NCBI GenBank assembly: GCA_014859615.1
Contig: JACUTX010000096.1
Location: 1 to 8,782 of the forward strand
Direction of reading: 5' to 3'
Source: Desulfuromonadales bacterium
Lineage (GTDB): Bacteria > Desulfobacterota > Desulfuromonadia > Desulfuromonadales > UBA2294
DNA length: 8,782 bases
Under the pieces are notes generated by a model. That model had not been told where the DNA came from and searched no databases. It saw nothing but the letters and a program-made list of their open reading frames with translations. The translations under genes and the position numbers were made by a program. Positions 5,446 through 8,782 of the stretch are shown here, piece after piece; positions within the stretch are counted from its first letter, which is position 1; each line of letters starts with the position of its first letter.

Positions 5446-6279
5446 TTAAGGTTTAACCGACGCCGTGACTTTGTAATTAAGAAAATCAACCTGCATCTCC
5501 TCAACGTCTCCGGGACGATGAATATTACGGGTCTGTCGGGTTGGCAGATGAAAACCGGAGATTTTTTTCAGAGTCGTGACGAAATGATCGTCGATCTTGC
5601 CGTCGGGCGAGGTGACGCGGATATCGACCGGGAACCATTCTCCGTCAAGCTCTGCATGACGAATTACGACGGTCAATTGTGGACTCTCATTTGCCTCGAT
5701 GACGATCTGCCGGAGGAGCTTATTTTTCTGATCGAGCTCAAACTCAAGGCGGGTGATGCCGTCTTGCGGCAGATCGAGCCCCGCAGCGTAAAAAGCCCCG
5801 GCGATTGTTGCCGGTTTTTCAAATAGAAACTCGATGTTGTGAAGCATCTCACTGCCGATCTGGGTGTCAGTACTTTTTATCTGTGCTTGTCTGGCCAGCA
5901 CTGTGCGTCGGTCTGCCTGATCTGCCGGAAAGAAAAAACGATCGAGATCGACGGCAAACTGTTGCGAAAATCGATCGATCATCTGCTGCATGGTCGGCAT
6001 AATCGCTCCGCTGGCCCGGACCGTCGAACCGTGATTTCGACGCCAGTATTTAATCAGTTGGGGTTCAGCCGGACGCTGCATCTCCGGCGGCATGCTGGCG
6101 GTCATTCTGGCAATTATCTCATTGATCTTGCTGGTTTTCAATTCGACCTGGTACGATTCAAGATTCGGCTGTGCATTGGCGTAACGGCGTGAAACATCTT
6201 CGATCAGATTCGTTTGCGCAAAGAGCGAAGTCGGGGCGAGAAACAATAAAAGAGTGACGGCAAGGGCCGGATAGCGCAT
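5446..6279 (-). CDS. secreted protein of unknown function, possibly LolA-like fold
   Basis: The product has 277 residues. A Sec signal peptide (MRYPALAVTLLLFLAPTSLFA, cleavage likely after residue 21) directs it to the periplasm or beyond. The mature protein begins with a helix (NLIEDVSRRYANAQPNLESY), then alternating strands. A helical insert at about 95-130 is followed by a strand-rich C-terminal half with RLEFELDQKNKLLRQIVIE (177-195), WFPVDIRVTSPDGKIDDHF (215-233) and MQVDFLNYKVTASV (262-275). The 'amount of change, direction, wet surface' strand pattern and length resemble LolA-like or outer-membrane-lipoprotein-sorting proteins, but this is a guess from architecture only. There is no lipobox cysteine. 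ATG 6279 has AGGAG 6 bases upstream. It is the first gene of the unit with the cNMP-binding and AI-2E proteins. No function is assigned. Confidence 0.82.
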   Translation of the reverse strand: MRYPALAVTLLLFLAPTSLFAQTNLIEDVSRRYANAQPNLESYQVELKTSKINEIIARMTASMPPEMQRPAEPQLIKYWRRNHGSTVRASGAIMPTMQQMIDRFSQQFAVDLDRFFFPADQADRRTVLARQAQIKSTDTQIGSEMLHNIEFLFEKPATIAGAFYAAGLDLPQDGITRLEFELDQKNKLLRQIVIEANESPQLTVVIRHAELDGEWFPVDIRVTSPDGKIDDHFVTTLKKISGFHLPTRQTRNIHRPGDVEEMQVDFLNYKVTASVKP

Positions 6280-6299
6280 GGTCTTCTCCTATTCTGAAA

Positions 6300-6320
6300 A
6301 AGTGTAACTGTTTAACACTT
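6300..6320 (-). other. inverted repeat in the leader of the secreted-protein gene
   Basis: AAGTGT (6300-6305) and ACACTT (6315-6320) are complementary across 9 bases, with additional imperfect AA/TTA pairing. On the minus strand it is followed by TTT and then the ribosome binding site. It is either an operator-like dyad or a weak hairpin near the translation start. Confidence 0.3.
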
Positions 6321-6323
6321 CTA

Positions 6324-6346
6324 TTACGCAGCTGTTGCCTGCGTAA
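6324..6346 (-). other. perfect 8-bp stem-loop upstream of the secreted-protein gene
   Basis: TTACGCAG (6324-6331) and CTGCGTAA (6339-6346) are perfect arms around a 7-base loop. It stands 45 bases ahead of the start codon and next to the inverted repeat at 6300-6320. A role as leader structure or operator is inferred from position only. Confidence 0.45.
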
Positions 6347-6350
6347 AGCG

Positions 6351-6376
6351 TTGTCATTTAACATCCTTTTTGTCAA
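6351..6376 (-). promoter_or_regulatory. TGACAA direct repeats and a -35-like TTGACA
   Basis: On the minus strand TGACAA occurs twice (6370-6375 and 6351-6356), 19 bp apart, which is close to two helical turns. The upstream copy is part of a perfect TTGACA (6371-6376). No convincing -10 element follows at 16-18 bases, so a standard promoter is not certain. Repeats on one helix face suggest a regulator site instead. Confidence 0.3.
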
Positions 6377-6464
6377 CAGCAGTCGCCCGCCTTGTTGTGC
6401 GGTTTGGTTTGAGCCGGGTGCTGGATAATTACAAAAAAGCACGAACTTTTTTACTATAGCGCAA

Positions 6465-6477
6465 TTGTCGGCGACAA
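6465..6477. promoter_or_regulatory. 13-base palindrome TTGTCGGCGACAA
   Basis: Perfect 6-base arms lie around a single central G, in the spacer between the divergent operon and uvrC. Its TTGTC half-site recurs at 6351 and 6370. It is a candidate operator without a known cognate regulator. Confidence 0.35.
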
Positions 6478-6482
6478 AATAG

Positions 6483-6496
6483 AGGAAAGATTTCCT
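6483..6496. promoter_or_regulatory. palindrome AGGAAAGATTTCCT upstream of uvrC
   Basis: Perfect 6-base arms lie around GA, covering about -45 to -32 of the proposed uvrC promoter, where the -35 element is missing. That is a position typical of an activator site. It does not look like the LexA boxes I know (CTGT-N8-ACAG, or the GGTT/ACC type). Confidence 0.35.
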
Positions 6497-6512
6497 GCTT
6501 TATTCCTTGTTC

Positions 6513-6521
6513 TGCTACACT
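6513..6521 (+). promoter_or_regulatory. candidate extended -10 promoter of uvrC
   Basis: TGCTACACT is an extended -10 element (TGn plus TACACT, 4 of 6). No good -35 lies 16-18 bases upstream. A start near 6528 would leave a 28-base leader to ATG 6556 but only about 13 bases to ATG 6541, which favours the later start. Confidence 0.4.
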
Positions 6522-6555
6522 GCAAAAAATTACGATTCGCATGATGGTGAGCAAA

Positions 6556-8397
6556 ATGGACACGTTGGATAAACAGTCGTACCCGACTCTCCCGGGGGTC
6601 TACCTGATGCGGGGTACCGATGATCAGGTGCTCTATGTCGGCAAGGCAAAAAACCTGCGCAACCGTTTGCGCAGCTATTTTTCCGCCCGTGGTGACGGTC
6701 GGGCACAGATCCGCTTTTTGATGGAGAAGGTCGTCGCGATTGAGACCATTATCACCGATACTGAAAAAGAGGCGCTGCTGCTTGAAAATACGCTGATCAA
6801 GAAATATCGCCCCCGCTATAATATCGATCTGCGTGATGATAAGACCTATGTTTCGGTCCGGATCGACCCGGCCGAAGAATTCCCCTCCCTCAAGATTGTT
6901 CGTGCCGTGCGCAAAGACGGGGCGCGTTACTTCGGACCTTATTCTTCAGCCGGAGCTATCCGGCAGACTCTCAAAGAGATTTATCGCCTCTTCCCGTTGC
7001 GCCATCACCCCCTTACAACCTGCAAGAGTCGCGGTCGTCCCTGCCTCTATTACCAGATTGGACAGTGCAGTGGGCCGTGTCATGGCCTGATCAGTCACGC
7101 CGACTATGGCCGGTTGGTTCAGGGGGTGATGACTCTGCTCGAAGGGCGCGAGGATGAGGTTCAGACTCTACTGACCGCCCGCATGTTAAAGGCCTCCGAG
7201 GTGCTTCGTTTTGAAGAGGCCGCACGGCTGCGCGATCAGATCAACGCGTTGAAACAGAGTGTCGAAAAGCAGAAAGTTGCAGGCGATCAAGCGGGGGATC
7301 AGGATGTGTTCGGTCTGCACCGCGAAGGTGGAGAGGTGGAGGTCGCCACTCTGTTCATCCGGCGCGGCAAGCTGATCGGGAGGCGGATATTCTCTCTTGA
7401 ATGGTGCCTCGATGAGGATGCCCTGTTATCGAATCTTCTTCAGCAGTACTACGCCCGGGAGACCATCATCCCGGATGAAGTGCTGCTTCCGTTTGCCGTC
7501 GCTGATCCGGAGGTCCTGGCCGACTGGCTGAGTGAACAACGCGGTCGCAAAGTTCATCTTCTCGTCCCGCAGCGTGGCGATCGCGTCCGTCTGGTCGATC
7601 TGGCCAACCGCAACGCCCGTGAATCGTTTCGTCAGCGCGGCAGTCGCCGCGAGGCGCAGCAGAATCTCCTTATCGAGCTGCAACAACGGCTGAATCTGTC
7701 GCGTCTGCCGCGCCGGATCGAATGTTTTGATATCTCGCATATTCAGGGGACGCAGATGGTCGGGAGTATGGCGGTGGTCGAAGAGGGGGAACCGGCCAGT
7801 CGGCACTATCGTCATTATAAGATCAAGACAGTCGCCGGCAATGATGATTTTGCCTCGCTGGCCGAGGTGTTGCGACGGCGTCTGCAGCGGGGTCTGATCG
7901 AGGAGAATCTTCCTGATTGTCTTCTGATTGATGGTGGCAAGGGGCAATTGTCTTCGGTCGGTCTGGTGCTCGATGAACTGCATCTTGCCGGGCGGATCGA
8001 TCTGGTTGCGATCGCCAAAAGCCGGGTCAGGGCAAATGTTCGCGGCAAGGCGGTCGAGCGGAGCGAAGAGCGGTTCTATCGGCCGGGGCGGTTGAACCCG
8101 ATCACCTTGCGGCGCGGTTCCCCGGCCCTGTTTCTGCTGGAGCAACTACGCGACGAAGCGCATCGCTTTGCGATCACCCATCACCGTAAGTTGCGCAATA
8201 AAGCGACGCTGCGCTCATCCCTTGAGGATCTCCCCGGTGTCGGGCCGGGGCGCCGCAAACTGCTGCTGCGCCATTTCGGGAGTCTCAAGAAGGTGCGGGA
8301 AGCGACGCGAGAAGAGTTGAAACAGACGCCGGGGCTGCCGGAGTCTGTTGCTGAAACGATTTATCGACGTTTTCGTGAGGTTGAGGCGAAGGGCTGA
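6556..8397 (+). CDS. uvrC: UvrC, excinuclease ABC subunit C
   Basis: The product has 613 residues, full length for UvrC, the nuclease that cuts on both sides of a DNA lesion after UvrAB loading. From this start, a GIY-YIG nuclease (about 12-95) shows GVYLM (14-18), YVGKAKNLRNR (27-37) and catalytic Glu77 (ALLLEN). Four cysteines (156, 163, 171, 175) follow in the region that carries an Fe-S cluster in E. coli UvrC. Then come a UVR domain for UvrB contact (about 199-234), an RNase H-like nuclease with Asp392 (FDISH), Asp459 (LLIDGG) and His536 (DEAHRFA), and a tandem helix-hairpin-helix (556-606, LPGVGPGRRK). ATG 6556 is chosen over ATG 6541 (five codons longer) because GGTGAG lies just ahead of it (6546-6551) while 6541 has no ribosome binding site. 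All catalytic residues are present. Confidence 0.97.
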   Translation: MDTLDKQSYPTLPGVYLMRGTDDQVLYVGKAKNLRNRLRSYFSARGDGRAQIRFLMEKVVAIETIITDTEKEALLLENTLIKKYRPRYNIDLRDDKTYVSVRIDPAEEFPSLKIVRAVRKDGARYFGPYSSAGAIRQTLKEIYRLFPLRHHPLTTCKSRGRPCLYYQIGQCSGPCHGLISHADYGRLVQGVMTLLEGREDEVQTLLTARMLKASEVLRFEEAARLRDQINALKQSVEKQKVAGDQAGDQDVFGLHREGGEVEVATLFIRRGKLIGRRIFSLEWCLDEDALLSNLLQQYYARETIIPDEVLLPFAVADPEVLADWLSEQRGRKVHLLVPQRGDRVRLVDLANRNARESFRQRGSRREAQQNLLIELQQRLNLSRLPRRIECFDISHIQGTQMVGSMAVVEEGEPASRHYRHYKIKTVAGNDDFASLAEVLRRRLQRGLIEENLPDCLLIDGGKGQLSSVGLVLDELHLAGRIDLVAIAKSRVRANVRGKAVERSEERFYRPGRLNPITLRRGSPALFLLEQLRDEAHRFAITHHRKLRNKATLRSSLEDLPGVGPGRRKLLLRHFGSLKKVREATREELKQTPGLPESVAETIYRRFREVEAKG

Positions 8398-8457
8398 AAA
8401 TTCTGTTACTGGGCTATGCAGTTAACTCAAACGAGTGTAATACATAGTGTGTTGCGA

Positions 8458-8495
8458 TTTTCAGGGTGGGACCTTCGATTCTCATTTTTCAGGGT
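8458..8495 (+). repeat. direct repeat TTTTCAGGGT, two copies
   Basis: Exact 10-base copies lie at 8458-8467 and 8486-8495, 28 bp apart, in the gene-free DNA after uvrC. Their meaning is unknown. In low-complexity intergenic DNA two copies may be chance. Confidence 0.5.
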
Positions 8496-8558
8496 TTCTA
8501 GGAAACATCAGATCAGAGGTGTTTTAAATGCCTGCTGAGAAATAGTAGGACAAATAGA

Positions 8559-8586
8559 AACGGTCACTTGATTGACCGTTCTTTTT
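8559..8586 (+). terminator. Rho-independent terminator downstream of uvrC
   Basis: AACGGTCA (8559-8566) and TGACCGTT (8573-8580) make a perfect 8-bp stem with a 6-base loop, followed by C and five T. It lies 161 bases beyond the uvrC stop. It ends either the uvrC transcript or a short transcript starting in between. Confidence 0.85.
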
Positions 8587-8767
8587 GTTTCAGGTACAGT
8601 AATTTCTATTATTTATGTAGGTTTGTAAGAATCTGAGCTCGGAGAGGGCTGTTTGATTGATTGAAGCCACTTTGATTGCAGGGTGGTTTTGTTGTATGTA
8701 GTAATTAATTGGCGAAGTGTCCCTATTTTATTCAACGGTTGTCACAAATCAAGGGTAGGAGGTCGTT
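8587..8767. other. A/T-rich intergenic stretch before the next gene
   Basis: This is the rest of the 370-base gap after uvrC. No open frame of useful length, tRNA, inverted repeat or convincing -35/-10 pair was found. It presumably carries the promoter of the gene starting at 8768. Confidence 0.5.
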
Positions 8768-8782
8768 ATGAAAGCGAATTTT
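8768..8782 (+). CDS. start of an unidentified gene (first five codons)
   Basis: ATG AAA GCG AAT TTT (MKANF) runs off the window. A perfect AGGAGG (8757-8762) sits 5 bases ahead, which makes this a credible translation start. Five residues say nothing about function. Confidence 0.6.

Noticed and set aside
5407..5826. 139-codon plus-strand frame opposite the secreted-protein gene
   Set aside because: It is antisense to a gene with signal peptide, ribosome binding site and operon context. It has no recognisable domain and no ribosome binding site of its own.
6483..6496. A LexA/SOS box controlling uvrC
   Set aside because: The palindrome does not match CTGT-N8-ACAG or the other LexA boxes I can recall.
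7426..8145. 239-codon minus-strand frame inside uvrC
   Set aside because: It is a shadow of the strongly conserved UvrC coding frame. The product resembles no protein family.
1..8782. Insertion sequences, prophage, CRISPR or tRNA genes
   Set aside because: I saw no transposase or integrase frames, no regularly spaced repeats, and no cloverleaf candidates on either strand by eye.

Overview
The window reads as chromosomal housekeeping DNA from a Gram-negative bacterium. A proteobacterium-like or desulfuromonad-like (Desulfuromonadota) lineage is my best guess. The grounds are signal-peptide proteins, strong AGGAGG-type ribosome binding sites, an OFA-family carboxylate transporter under a sigma-54 promoter, a stand-alone cyclic-nucleotide-binding protein and the style of UvrC. 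The lineage is inferred, not shown. No mobile element, CRISPR array, rRNA or tRNA was seen.

Layout. Bases 1-135 (minus) hold the first 45 codons of a secreted protein, cut by the window edge. It diverges from a plus-strand pair: a MidA/NDUFAF7-type SAM-dependent methyltransferase (334-1485) and a small Nfu-type Fe-S scaffold (1592-1816), closed by a strong terminator near 1848-1887. From the other side, an OFA-type major facilitator transporter (2004-3290, minus) ends at its own terminator (1935-1960). Its 465-base upstream region (3291-3755) is the most informative regulatory DNA here. It holds a near-consensus sigma-54 -24/-12 promoter (3506-3520), a very A/T-rich tract, and two related palindromes (3617-3634 and 3714-3739) about 130 and 230 bp upstream of the predicted transcription start, where enhancer-binding proteins normally sit.

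Bases 3756-6279 are a compact minus-strand unit. It encodes a secreted protein of unknown function (5446-6279), a single-domain cyclic-nucleotide-binding protein (4886-5416, GTG start) and an AI-2E family membrane protein (3756-4889, TTG start overlapping the preceding stop as TTGA). The tight packing and translational overlap suggest that the nucleotide-binding protein and the membrane protein work together. A divergent spacer (6280-6555), rich in small palindromes and repeats, separates this unit from uvrC (6556-8397, plus), which encodes the complete nucleotide-excision-repair nuclease subunit.

The last 370 bases hold a terminator (8559-8586), a short direct repeat and the first five codons of another gene (8768-8782).

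No wholly new system is evident. The best leads are the sigma-54/twin-palindrome control region of the transporter and the cyclic-nucleotide-binding/AI-2E operon.
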